64,000 nt of DNA from CAYUVH01 sp964448135 (GTDB taxonomy: Bacteria > Verrucomicrobiota > Verrucomicrobiia > Limisphaerales > UBA8199). The notes below the pieces were generated by a model that saw only the letters and a program-made list of their open reading frames with translations, made no database searches and was not told where the DNA came from. Position numbers and translations under genes: made by a program. Shown here one piece after another: positions 43,138-50,637 of this stretch; within the stretch, counting starts at the first letter, position 1, and the number at the start of each line of letters is the position of its first letter. The stretch is from positions 306,414 to 370,413 of the forward strand of contig CAYUVH010000039.1 in the NCBI GenBank assembly GCA_964448135.1, written 5' to 3'.

Positions 43138-43701
43138 TCATGGAGAAATCTCCGCGCCAATCACTTCGTATCTCTTGCCACTCCAGCTGTCGTTTGCGCC
43201 AGCACCAGCCCCATAAATCCACGAACTCATGCGTTTAACCGCCGGCGCGTCCTGCCAGCTTTTCTCAAAACAACCAACCCGCAGCCGCCACGGGAGATTC
43301 GTCACGGAAACACTCGCGTAAAAAATGCTGTTGCTGCCCGACGGTATGCTTGCAGGTGCTTCGCGGCGCATCATCAACGATGCGTTGGTCAGCGTGTTCG
43401 AACGCCAATTGCCAGCCGAATGCCAGCCATCCGCCGCACGATACTCCACTTCCGTGACGACATAAAGCATCGTGGAAGGCATCCCGTTGCTCACGGAAAA
43501 AGCGGTCCAAGTGTGTTCGTGATCAAACTTCAAAAAATTCGTCGCGCGACCGAGAACCTGGATTGACAGCCCACCGGGTGCCGGGCGGAAAAAAGGCCGG
43601 GGTTTCTCCCTCAGCGCCAAAAGGGCAATCAGCAAGCCAACAATGAAGAGGACCGCCAGGATGCCGAAGCTCAGGGAGGCGAATCGTCGCAGGTTTCGCA
43701 T
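43138..43701 (-). CDS. Hypothetical protein with N-terminal membrane anchor
   Basis: 187 residues from ATG 43701. One hydrophobic helix at about 7-29 (SLSFGILAVLFIVGLLIALL), then an exported beta-rich domain (TAFSVSNGMPSTMLYVVTEV, SIFYASVSVTNLPWRLRVGC). No family recognised. Same strand and close spacing as its neighbours suggest one transcript with the MazG-like pseudogene upstream and the immunity-like gene downstream. Confidence 0.6.
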   Translation of the reverse strand: MRNLRRFASLSFGILAVLFIVGLLIALLALREKPRPFFRPAPGGLSIQVLGRATNFLKFDHEHTWTAFSVSNGMPSTMLYVVTEVEYRAADGWHSAGNWRSNTLTNASLMMRREAPASIPSGSNSIFYASVSVTNLPWRLRVGCFEKSWQDAPAVKRMSSWIYGAGAGANDSWSGKRYEVIGAEISP

Positions 43702-43720
43702 AGCGTGCCCAGGCCGCTCA

Positions 43721-44051
43721 TCAACGCCGTGCTCTTCTTTTCCGCATGGAAGCGGGGCTGCCCTTCGCCGCAATCCGCTTTTTGTATTTTGCCAGCGCCT
43801 TGGTGACAGCTTTTTCCACGTCCACGCCCGTTTGATTCGCGACACACAACAGGGAAAACACCACGTCGCCAAACTCGTCCTCCCAATCCTTTGTGCGAAC
43901 AAAAGCGGTGGCGCCATAATTCGAGCCCTTCAACACCTCTTTCGCCAGCTCCCCCCAATTCGGCAACCGCATCGAGCAACCGATGCGCGACATCCGCTTC
44001 CAACCGATTCTCCCGGGCGAAGCTCGCCACGCGCCGCTGAATTTTCGTCAT
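43721..44051 (-). pseudogene. MazG-like nucleotide pyrophosphohydrolase, frameshifted
   Basis: The N-terminal part (from ATG 44051: TKIQRRVASFARENRLEADV, LLDAVAELG) and the C-terminal part (GELAKEVLKGSNYG, DWEDEFGDVVFSLLCVANQT) together make one complete small MazG domain with the E-x2-E and E-x2-D metal ligands. They lie in different frames, shifted inside a run of six C (plus strand 43951-43956). Removing one base restores AELGELAKEV. Such enzymes hydrolyse (d)NTPs. The cause is mutation, homopolymer sequencing error, or slippage. The start overlaps the CYTH stop by 4 bp. Confidence 0.75.
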
Positions 44052-44605
44052 ATCTTTTGAGCAGGAGCTAAAGCGGCCGACCCCGCTCCGCAAGTCGCTG
44101 CCGCCAAAAGATCAACGTAAGCGCCCTCAATCAAATCCGTCGGCAGAACACCAAGCCGTTCCATCAAGTCGTCGGCTTCCTCAACACCCGCCTCCGTCGC
44201 CTCGCCATCCCCAAGCACAACTTCCAATTCGAGGAACTCTCCCAACCCCTCGACTCGATCCAGGTGCACGCGCGTTTTCCCGACGATGAACAACGTCCGG
44301 TGCTTCCGGACCCGGCCGCTCTGCCCGTAAGCCAGCGACAAAGTCTCACGCAAGCTGTCCGGCTCATCCGTCCGGGTAAGCTGATAAAAAGATTCCTTCG
44401 GGCCCGACTGATTTTCCCGCCGATAGAAAATCAACTGGCCGGTCCCATCCGCAAATGCCCGCAACTTCAACCGTCCCGCTTCGCACCGAAAGAAAGTGTC
44501 GTCCTGCAGGATTTCCACCGGCCCCTCACTCGCGATGCCGGCCACCTTTCGCGCCAGCGCCGAAATGCTCCCAACGCGGGCCTTGATCTCAATGTTTCGC
44601 GCCAT
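44048..44605 (-). CDS. CYTH-domain protein (class IV adenylate cyclase/CyaB-like)
   Basis: 185 residues. The N-terminal E-I-K signature MARNIEIKARV, then DTFFRCEAGRLKLRAFADG with the alternating charged strands of the triphosphate tunnel, and TRVHLDRVEGLGEFLELEVV near the end. CYTH enzymes act on triphosphorylated substrates; CyaB-like members with this C-terminal motif are usually called class IV adenylate cyclases, but many are phosphatases. It overlaps the MazG-like gene by 4 bp. Confidence 0.85.
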   Translation of the reverse strand: MARNIEIKARVGSISALARKVAGIASEGPVEILQDDTFFRCEAGRLKLRAFADGTGQLIFYRRENQSGPKESFYQLTRTDEPDSLRETLSLAYGQSGRVRKHRTLFIVGKTRVHLDRVEGLGEFLELEVVLGDGEATEAGVEEADDLMERLGVLPTDLIEGAYVDLLAAATCGAGSAALAPAQKI

Positions 44606-44621
44606 ATTTGAACGGCCCTTG

Positions 44622-44972
44622 TTACCACTGCCGAAACACAATACACACATCCGTCTTGTCGCGCACCGCAAACTCCAGCGCGCCCCATGGCTTCTTCTCC
44701 ACGACCCTCGAATTCGGATGCAACATCTCCGGCCGCTTCCTCGCAATCTCCGCGTACAGCGCTTCAATCGAGTCCGTCTCGATGGCAATCTCCGGCCGAT
44801 CCTTCGCCGCGAACTCCGGGCTCTCCACCACGTACGCCTTCGCCCCCTCCCTCTCCACCACCGCCAGCGACTCATCCTGGTAAGCCACCGTGAATCCCAA
44901 ACACCCGACGAACAAATCCAAGCCTTCGCTCATCCGGTTAAAAAACACCTTCGGTATCAAACGAATCATCAT
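44622..44972 (-). CDS. VOC-family (glyoxalase/bleomycin-resistance-like) protein
   Basis: 116 residues from ATG 44972 (ATG 44969 directly after it). The VOC beta-alpha-beta modules are seen in LIPKVFFNRMSEGLDLFVGC, YAEIARKRPEMLH and WGALEFAVRDKTDVCIVF. Residues near the expected metal positions are only partly conserved, so it could be a binding protein or an isomerase. A 9-bp inverted repeat lies 25-47 bp upstream of its start. It leads the minus-strand series that runs down to 41.2 kb. Confidence 0.8.
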   Translation of the reverse strand: MMIRLIPKVFFNRMSEGLDLFVGCLGFTVAYQDESLAVVEREGAKAYVVESPEFAAKDRPEIAIETDSIEALYAEIARKRPEMLHPNSRVVEKKPWGALEFAVRDKTDVCIVFRQW

Positions 44973-44996
44973 AATCGTATTACTAAATTGTTCTTC

Positions 44997-45019
44997 ACTT
45001 GGACAGTCTTTGTCCAAGT
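44997..45019. promoter_or_regulatory. Inverted repeat upstream of the VOC gene
   Basis: Perfect 9-bp arms (ACTTGGACA / TGTCCAAGT) separated by 5 bp, 25 bp before the VOC start. The size fits a dimeric regulator operator. No T-run supports a terminator. Confidence 0.4.
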
Positions 45020-45183
45020 GACTCTGCTAAGGTCTTCGCGATTGCAGAGGTGGGGACCGTGTCGCCTGCCTCCAGGAGAACGCAAACATCATGAACGCCA
45101 GGACAAAAACGAATCGCTACCGCAAAACATCGCCACCGCTCGGTTACCCGACGTGCCCGCTGCCAAGCGATCCCCACTCTCGC

Positions 45184-45236
45184 CACTTTTTGTTCGCAGA
45201 ACAAGAAGTGCCGCGCCGCAGTCTTGACGAAGGCGG
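45184..45236 (+). repeat. Composite hairpin plus GCCGCGCCG/GAAGGCGG element, copy 2
   Basis: A 12-bp stem (45184-45195 and 45199-45210, one G-T wobble) with a 3-nt loop leads directly into TGCCGCGCCGCAG...CGAAGGCGG (45209-45236). This is the same architecture as at 40751-40814, although the stem sequence is unrelated. Confidence 0.7.
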
Positions 45237-45280
45237 CCTGGGACATCCAAACGCATTCCAGCGGATAATCGCTCAGGCCA

Positions 45281-45320
45281 ATCCGGCCTAATCCTGGTAA
45301 ATCCGGCTAAATCCGGCCGA
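45281..45320. repeat. Four tandem copies of a 10-bp ATCCGGC unit
   Basis: Units ATCCGGCCTA, ATCCTGGTAA, ATCCGGCTAA and ATCCGGCCGA in exact 10-bp register, followed by a run of A. Confidence 0.8.
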
Positions 45321-45478
45321 AAAAAATCGTGAAGCATGCCAGCAAGCATCCCGCAGTGTTGCAATCCCGGCTGGCCTCAGCCATCTCGCCGGCTGGATTT
45401 TCAATCTGCTTCTGCCTGGCCACATCAAGCCGCCAACAATCCCAAACTCAGCCCCTTTCAACCCGCCATCACACCGGC

Positions 45479-45530
45479 TATCAAACCAAAAACCCCGGCA
45501 ATCAAGCCTCATCAAACCCCATCAAACCAA
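45479..45530. repeat. Degenerate 10-11 bp ATCAAACC tandem array
   Basis: The units TATCAAACC, AATCAAGCC, CATCAAACC and CATCAAACC recur, mostly at 10-12 bp spacing, and are followed by an A-run and GGGGACCCACCCC. Confidence 0.6.
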
Positions 45531-45606
45531 AAAAAAGGGGACCCACCCCGCGTCCATTCCCAGTGCTCCTTTTGATCGAGGTTTGGAGCTTGGTGTTTAT
45601 CTGGCT

Positions 45607-45637
45607 TGCCGCGCCGAAGCGTTCTCGCGAAGGCGGG
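45607..45637 (+). repeat. GCCGCGCCG/GAAGGCGG dispersed element, copy 3
   Basis: TGCCGCGCCGAAGC, six bases, then GCGAAGGCGGG. No adjoining hairpin of the copy-1/copy-2 type was found. Confidence 0.7.
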
Positions 45638-45897
45638 TGCTTGGTTCTTGGAGCTGGGTGCTTCGAATGGCTTCCTGTTCAACTCCCCTCCCAAAAAATA
45701 AAAAAGTTCGGGCAGCAGACGCCAAGGAGGTGGGGATGGGGAATCCCGCTGAAGAAACGTGCTGCCACCCGAACACTTCTACCCTATGCCCGATGCCTCC
45801 AGAGGTCAACAGCATTTTTGCCAAATATTCCGGATGCTCCATCGTTGCAAATCCCTAATGCTCAGGCGTAAGATGTCCCTCCCGGTTGTTGAACGGC

Positions 45898-46704
45898 ATG
45901 GCTGATTATCAGGTCAAATTTGAGGTCTTTGAAGGCCCGCTGGATCTGCTCCTTTATCTGATCAAGAAGGAGGAGGTCGATATTTACGAGGTCAGCCTCA
46001 CCAAACTCGCCACCCAATTCATCGAATACATCGAGACCATGCGCCTGCTCGATCTCGAGATCGCCGGCGAGTTCCTCGTCATGGCCGCGACGCTCATGTA
46101 CATCAAGAGCCGCGAACTCCTCCCCGTGGACCAGCAGGTCGAGACCGAAGGCGAGGACGAAGGCGAAGACCCCCGCTGGGAACTCATCCGCCAGCTCGTC
46201 GAATACAAGAAATTCAAGGACGCCGCCGCGCAACTGCAAATCCTCGAAGTCCGCCAGGAAGCCGTCTTCCCGCGCGCGCCCGGCACCTTGGAATTCGAGC
46301 GCGAGGCCGACGTCAAACCGGACATCTCCATCTTCGACCTCGTCAACGCCGTCAGCAGCATCCTCAAGCGCATTAACGAGCAGCGCGTGGACACGCGCGA
46401 TATCTTCGAGGACAAGTGGAGCGTCAGCGAAAAAATCGAGCACTTGATGAAGCTCACCTCCGAGAAAGCCAAAGTCACTTTCTCGGAACTGTTCGCCGGC
46501 ATGACCAGTCGCACCGAAGTAGTGGTCACCTTCCTCGCGATGCTCGAATTGATCCGCCTCAAGCAACTCTCCGCGCTGCAAGCCGAACCGTTCGGCGAAA
46601 TCGAAATCTGCCGCGCGCCCGTCGTCCCCGCCCCTGCCCCATCCGCCGCCGATCCGGCGGCGCCCGCAGCGGCTCCCTCCGAAGCCACGCCCAATTCCCC
46701 CTGA
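45898..46704 (+). CDS. scpA: Segregation and condensation protein A
   Basis: Kleisin subunit that bridges the SMC dimer and binds ScpB during chromosome condensation. 268 residues from ATG 45898. The N-terminal signature YQVKFEVFEGPLDLLLYLIK and VDIYEVSLTKLATQFIEYI binds the SMC neck; the C-terminal winged helix includes VTFSELFAGMTSRTEVVVTF. A Pro/Ala-rich tail of about 30 residues is extra. It precedes scpB by one base, the standard order. Confidence 0.96.
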   Translation: MADYQVKFEVFEGPLDLLLYLIKKEEVDIYEVSLTKLATQFIEYIETMRLLDLEIAGEFLVMAATLMYIKSRELLPVDQQVETEGEDEGEDPRWELIRQLVEYKKFKDAAAQLQILEVRQEAVFPRAPGTLEFEREADVKPDISIFDLVNAVSSILKRINEQRVDTRDIFEDKWSVSEKIEHLMKLTSEKAKVTFSELFAGMTSRTEVVVTFLAMLELIRLKQLSALQAEPFGEIEICRAPVVPAPAPSAADPAAPAAAPSEATPNSP

Positions 46705-46705
46705 C

Positions 46706-47440
46706 ATGGAACTGAAAACTATCCTCGAAGCGATCCTCTTCTCGGCGCAAAAACCGCTGAGCCTGAAAGAGATTCGCGACGTCTTCGCCGGCGCGCCCGA
46801 ACACGCCGAAGGCGACGAGACCGTCCGCGGCCTCCGCAAAACCAAGGAAGCCGCGCTCATGACCGCCCTCACCGAGCTGGCCGCCGAACACGAAGCCGCC
46901 GGCCGCAGCTACCGTCTCGCGTGTGTCGCCGGCTCCTGGCAATTCGTCACCCAGCCCGAATACGCGCCCTGGCTCAAGGCGCTTGTCGGTCACCGTGCCC
47001 GCCCGCCCCGTCTTTCCCAGCCCGCTCTCGAAACCCTTTCCATCATCGCCTATCGCCAGCCCATCACCCGCGGCGAAATCGAACAAGTCCGCGGCGTCGC
47101 CGTGGACGGCGTCATGCAAACCCTGCTCGAGCGCGGCCTCGTCGAACAAGCCGGCCGCGCCGAAGTCGTCGGCCGCCCCATGACCTACGCCACCACCGTG
47201 GTCTTCCTCGAATACTTCGGCCTGAAAGCGCTCGAAGACCTCCCGGCCGCCGACGAACTCCGCCGCATCGTCATCCAAAAGCCGGAGTCACTCTCCACCG
47301 CCGATCCCGGCCTGGCCACCACGCCCCCGGAACAACTCACCCTGGAAGAAGCCGAACGCCCCCCCGGCGAAGCCCCCGCCCCCGCCGACCGCAACGCCCC
47401 GCCGCCAACGTCCGAAGATCCTGCGAAAGCCCCGCAATGA
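46706..47440 (+). CDS. scpB: Segregation and condensation protein B
   Basis: Winged-helix partner of ScpA in the SMC condensin complex. 244 residues. The family opening ELKTILEAILFSAQKPLSLK, the SQPALETLSIIAYRQPITRG segment and TTVVFLEYFGLKALEDLP are diagnostic. The C-terminal 60 residues are Pro/Ala-rich and probably disordered. It starts right after scpA, so the two form an operon. Confidence 0.95.
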   Translation: MELKTILEAILFSAQKPLSLKEIRDVFAGAPEHAEGDETVRGLRKTKEAALMTALTELAAEHEAAGRSYRLACVAGSWQFVTQPEYAPWLKALVGHRARPPRLSQPALETLSIIAYRQPITRGEIEQVRGVAVDGVMQTLLERGLVEQAGRAEVVGRPMTYATTVVFLEYFGLKALEDLPAADELRRIVIQKPESLSTADPGLATTPPEQLTLEEAERPPGEAPAPADRNAPPPTSEDPAKAPQ

Positions 47441-47572
47441 TCGGCCATCGTCCAAGCGCCACCCCTTTCCGTAGCAGTCCCGCAAGGCGGGATAACGAGG
47501 CTCATACTAACCGACTACCACATACGGCCGACATCCACCAGATACCGACCACCACTGAAGCCATCCAACCGC

Positions 47573-47609
47573 CCTCCCTCTCCCCGGGGGAGAGGGCCGG
47601 GGTGAGGGC
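47573..47609. repeat. CTCTCCCC...GAGAGGGCCGGGGTGAGGG dispersed repeat, copy 2
   Basis: Same palindromic core and GCCGGGGTGAGGG tail as the copy at 33685-33720. It lies just upstream of pheA, within the 211-bp gap after scpB. Confidence 0.7.
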
Positions 47610-47651
47610 GAGCCTTTGGAAACCGACGACGGTCCACCTCTGGCCTTACCC

Positions 47652-48716
47652 ATGAGCAGCATCCCCGATCATCGCCACGCCATTGACCAGCTCGACGAAC
47701 GCCTCGTCAAGCTCCTCAACGAACGCACCAAGCACGTGCTCGCGATCGGCTCCCTCAAGCTCAAGGCCGGCCAGGAAATCTACGCCCCCCACCGCGAGCG
47801 CGCCGTCCTGCAACGCGTTGCCAAGCACAATCGCGGCCCCATCACTAATCGCTCCCTGCGCGCCATCTACCGCGAAATCATGTCCAGCGCCCTCTCGCTG
47901 GAAAAGGCGCTCACCATCGCCTACCTCGGACCGGAGGCCACCTTCACCCACCTCGCCGCCATCCGCCGCTTCGGCGCCAGCCTGCGTTACTCGTCCCAAA
48001 AGACCATCGCCGACGTCTTCTCCGAAGTCGCCCGCGACCGCGCCGATTACGGCGTCGTCCCCGTCGAAAATTCCACCGAAGGCGTCGTCACTCACACGCT
48101 GGACATGCTCGTGGACAGCGACCTCAAAATCGTCGCCCAAATCGTCCTGCCCGTGCAGCACTGCCTCGTCAGCAAAACCACGCGCGCCAAAATCCGCAAA
48201 CTCTTCGGCCACCCCCAATCCCTCGCCCAATGCCGCGCCTGGGTGCAGAACAACCTGCCCAACGCCGAGATCATCGAGACCTCCTCCAACGCCCGGTCCG
48301 CCGAGCTCGCCGCCAAAACCCCGAGCGCCGCCGCCATCGCCGGCCAGCTCGCCGCGGAAAAATACGGCCTGAATATTCTCGAGTCCGACATCCAGGACAA
48401 CGCCGCCAACGCCACCCGCTTCTTCGTCCTCGGCCGCCAATGCAGTCCGCCCACCGGCCACGACCGCACCAGCCTGATGATCAGCATCACCGACAAAGTC
48501 GGCGCGCTCCACAGCGCCATCGCCGCCTTCCGCCGCTGCCGCATCAACCTCACCAAAATCGAATCCCGCCCCAGCAAACGCAAAGCCTGGGAATACTATT
48601 TCTTCGTCGACTGCGACGGCCATCAGGAAGACCTCAAAGTCGCCCACGCCCTCCGCCTCCTCGCCGAACACTGCAACTTCGTCAAAGTCCTCGGCTCCTA
48701 CCCCGATACCGAATAG
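47652..48716 (+). CDS. pheA: Bifunctional chorismate mutase / prephenate dehydratase
   Basis: Two steps of phenylalanine synthesis: chorismate to prephenate to phenylpyruvate. 354 residues from ATG 47652. A chorismate mutase domain (about 5-85, IDQLDERLVKLLNERTKHVL), prephenate dehydratase (about 92-270, IAYLGPEATFTHLAA, VVPVENSTEGVV, and the TRF catalytic motif in NATRFFVLG), then an ACT domain (about 280-352) with the Phe-binding ESRPSK motif. Feedback inhibition by Phe is expected from the ACT domain. No attenuator is visible upstream. Confidence 0.95.
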   Translation: MSSIPDHRHAIDQLDERLVKLLNERTKHVLAIGSLKLKAGQEIYAPHRERAVLQRVAKHNRGPITNRSLRAIYREIMSSALSLEKALTIAYLGPEATFTHLAAIRRFGASLRYSSQKTIADVFSEVARDRADYGVVPVENSTEGVVTHTLDMLVDSDLKIVAQIVLPVQHCLVSKTTRAKIRKLFGHPQSLAQCRAWVQNNLPNAEIIETSSNARSAELAAKTPSAAAIAGQLAAEKYGLNILESDIQDNAANATRFFVLGRQCSPPTGHDRTSLMISITDKVGALHSAIAAFRRCRINLTKIESRPSKRKAWEYYFFVDCDGHQEDLKVAHALRLLAEHCNFVKVLGSYPDTE

Positions 48717-48743
48717 CCCGGCGATTTTCCGCGCACGAAATGT

Positions 48744-49097
48744 ATGAACAAGTGGGCTCGATCGGCTTGTGTTATCATCGGGAGTGCTGTCGTCGGGATA
48801 GCGGTAATCGCTTTATTTATTCGGCCTCACTTCATTCGTGCGAACACCGTCCATGCAACGAGTGCCTGCGTCAACCAACTGCGGCAAATCCAGGGGCAAA
48901 AGGAGAATTGGGCGCAAACATACCACAAAGCTCAGACTGACGTTCCGACTACTGAAGAGCTATTCCCTCCAGACGGCCCGCTGCGTGCTCCGATATGCCC
49001 GGACGGCGGGCATTACACCATCGGTGCCGTTCGAGACCTCCCTATCTGCAGCATCGGCCCCCCGTACCATGTTGTGAATCCATTGCCGGGTAATTGA
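48744..49097 (+). CDS. Pseudopilin-like exported small protein
   Basis: 117 residues. One N-terminal membrane helix (about 8-27), then ACVNQLRQIQGQKENWAQTY and a Cys-containing end (CPDGGHYTIGAVRDLPICS). This pattern, N..LRQI.G.K..WA followed by CP.GG.Y, is common in small Verrucomicrobia/Planctomycetes proteins related to pseudopilins. The prepilin cleavage motif is missing. It lies 27 bp after pheA, possibly as a read-through partner. Confidence 0.65.
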   Translation: MNKWARSACVIIGSAVVGIAVIALFIRPHFIRANTVHATSACVNQLRQIQGQKENWAQTYHKAQTDVPTTEELFPPDGPLRAPICPDGGHYTIGAVRDLPICSIGPPYHVVNPLPGN

Positions 49098-49170
49098 TCC
49101 CCGAGCAGGAAAGGTTTCTTCTCAGTGTCCCGCCTTCAGCCGGCTCCAGAGACACAACGCTTCGAACTCC

Positions 49171-49224
49171 GTCATTCGAATTTCGTCATTCCTTCGTCAT
49201 TCATCATTCGTGCTTCGTCATTCC
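49171..49224. repeat. ATTCGTCATTCG-type dispersed repeat, copy R2
   Basis: Five GTCATTC/TCATTC units with CGTGCTTCGTCATTCC at the right end. That right part overlaps the 3' end of ilvA and supplies its last codons and stop. Confidence 0.75.
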
Positions 49225-50451
49225 ATCCCCCATCACCTCCACCCCATTCTCCGCCAGCCTCCTCTCAATCTCCGCAATATGCGCCCGGTCCCTCGTCTCC
49301 ACCGTACACAACACATGCACCCGCGATAAATCCGGCCCCGCAAAAGTCCGGTTATGCACGATCTCCGTCACATTCGCCCCCGCCTCCGCCAGGATCGCCG
49401 ACAACTTCGCCAGCCCACCCGGCCGATCATTGAGCAACACATCAAACCGGTAAATCCGCCCATCCGCCGCCAGCCCCCGTTCGATCACCCGGCTATGCGC
49501 CAGCGGATCAATGTTCCCGCCCGTCAGCAACAGCACCACCTTCCGCCCCGCCAAATCCGGCACCCGCCCATCGAGCATCGCCGCCAATCCGGCCGCTCCA
49601 GCCCCCTCGATGATGCACCGCTCCAACTCCGCCAACCGCAACATCGCCAGCGCCAATGCCTCCTCCCGCACCTCCACCATCCGATGCACCAACGGCCGCG
49701 CGATCTCCAGCGTATGCCGCCCCGCCTCCACCACCGCCAGGCCGTCCGCCAGCGTATAACGCGTCGGCACGCGCGCCGGCGCTCCCGCCTTCAGCCCCGC
49801 CGCGAAACACGCCGCGTTCGCCGGCTCCACCCCAATCACCTCCAAATCCGGCTTCAGCGCATGCAAAACCGTCGCCACTCCTGCCAGCAATCCTCCGCCC
49901 CCGACCGGCACCAACACCACCTCCGCATCGGGCACCTGCTCCAGTAATTCAAACGCCAGCGTCCCCTGCCCCGCGATCACCCGCGCATCATCAAACGGAT
50001 GCACATACGCGAGCTGCCTCTCCTCCGCCAACCGATCCGCCTCCTGCCGCGCCTCATCAAACGTATCGCCATGCAAAAGAACCGTGGCCCCAAATTGCCG
50101 GCACCGCGCCACCTTCACCAGCGGCGCGAACCGCGGCATCACCACCGTCACCGGTATCCCCAGCAACTTCCCATGCCGCGCCAAGCCCAGCGCATGATTC
50201 CCCGCCGACGCCGCGATCACCCCGCGCTCCGCCTGCTCCGCCGGCAACAACCCCAGCGCATTGCGCGCCCCGCGCTCCTTGAAACTCCCCGTCCGCTGCA
50301 AATACTCCTGCTTGCAAAAAATCCGCGCCCCCGTCAGCTCGCTCAGCGCCGCCGACTCCAGGCACTGCGTATAAACGATCGACCCATTCAACCGCGACCG
50401 CGCGGCCACCACATCCGCCAGCGACACCTGGCTGCTTGTTTCATTTTTCAT
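49204..50451 (-). CDS. ilvA: Threonine ammonia-lyase with C-terminal ACT domain
   Basis: PLP enzyme converting threonine to 2-oxobutanoate, first step of isoleucine synthesis. 415 residues. The PLP lysine is K58 in QRTGSFKERGARNAL. The phosphate-binding loop VPVGGGGLLAGVATVL and the late segment LLLTGGNIDP are typical. A single ACT domain (about 335-410) matches the TIGR01127-type short form. The last residues (MTKHE and stop) come from a dispersed repeat. A terminator and candidate leader peptide precede it at 50466-50598. Confidence 0.93.
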   Translation of the reverse strand: MKNETSSQVSLADVVAARSRLNGSIVYTQCLESAALSELTGARIFCKQEYLQRTGSFKERGARNALGLLPAEQAERGVIAASAGNHALGLARHGKLLGIPVTVVMPRFAPLVKVARCRQFGATVLLHGDTFDEARQEADRLAEERQLAYVHPFDDARVIAGQGTLAFELLEQVPDAEVVLVPVGGGGLLAGVATVLHALKPDLEVIGVEPANAACFAAGLKAGAPARVPTRYTLADGLAVVEAGRHTLEIARPLVHRMVEVREEALALAMLRLAELERCIIEGAGAAGLAAMLDGRVPDLAGRKVVLLLTGGNIDPLAHSRVIERGLAADGRIYRFDVLLNDRPGGLAKLSAILAEAGANVTEIVHNRTFAGPDLSRVHVLCTVETRDRAHIAEIERRLAENGVEVMGDGMTKHE

Positions 50452-50465
50452 AAAGTCATCCGGGC

Positions 50466-50598
50466 AAACAAAAAGCCCCGAGGATTTCCTCGGGGCTTTG
50501 AATTCAGAGTTGCGGTAAAAATCAGCGCGCGTCTATCCAAGCCCCAAGGTGGGGCTGCTAATGACCGGCAGGATCATCATGTTCGACGCAAATTTCAT
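50466..50598 (-). promoter_or_regulatory. Candidate leader-peptide attenuator of ilvA
   Basis: Reading the minus strand: a 21-codon leader frame starts at 50598 and ends TAG at 50533, containing MMILPVISSPTLGLG. A hairpin AGCCCC/GGGGCT (50556-50551 and 50545-50540) overlaps its last codons. A 13-bp GC-rich hairpin (50499-50487 and 50484-50472) followed by TTTTTGTTT is an intrinsic terminator 21 bp before the ilvA ATG. The second arm of the first hairpin (GGGGCTT) can instead pair with AAGCCCC of the terminator, giving an antiterminator. This is classical attenuation geometry. Confidence 0.6.
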
Positions 50599-50608
50599 TA
50601 CCGTCCCC

Positions 50609-50637
50609 ATTAACGCACAACCCGCGCCCACATTCAA
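50609..50637 (-). promoter_or_regulatory. Possible ilvA leader promoter
   Basis: TTGAAT (-35, 50632-50637), 17-bp spacer, GTTAAT (-10, 50609-50614) on the minus strand. The transcript would start a few bases before the leader ATG. Confidence 0.35.

Larger units (their letters stand above)
45020..45897. other. Repeat-rich intergenic region between VOC gene and scpA
   Basis: About 880 bp without a credible gene. It holds the composite hairpin element (45184-45236), an ATCCGGC tandem array (45281-45320), an ATCAAACC array (45479-45530), and a third GCCGCGCCG element (45607-45637). The short frames in it have low-complexity, repeat-derived translations. It must also carry the scpA promoter. Confidence 0.6.

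Noticed and set aside
45329..45871. 180-codon and overlapping 91-codon frames before scpA
   Set aside because: Composed of tandem arrays and dispersed repeats; no coherent protein composition.
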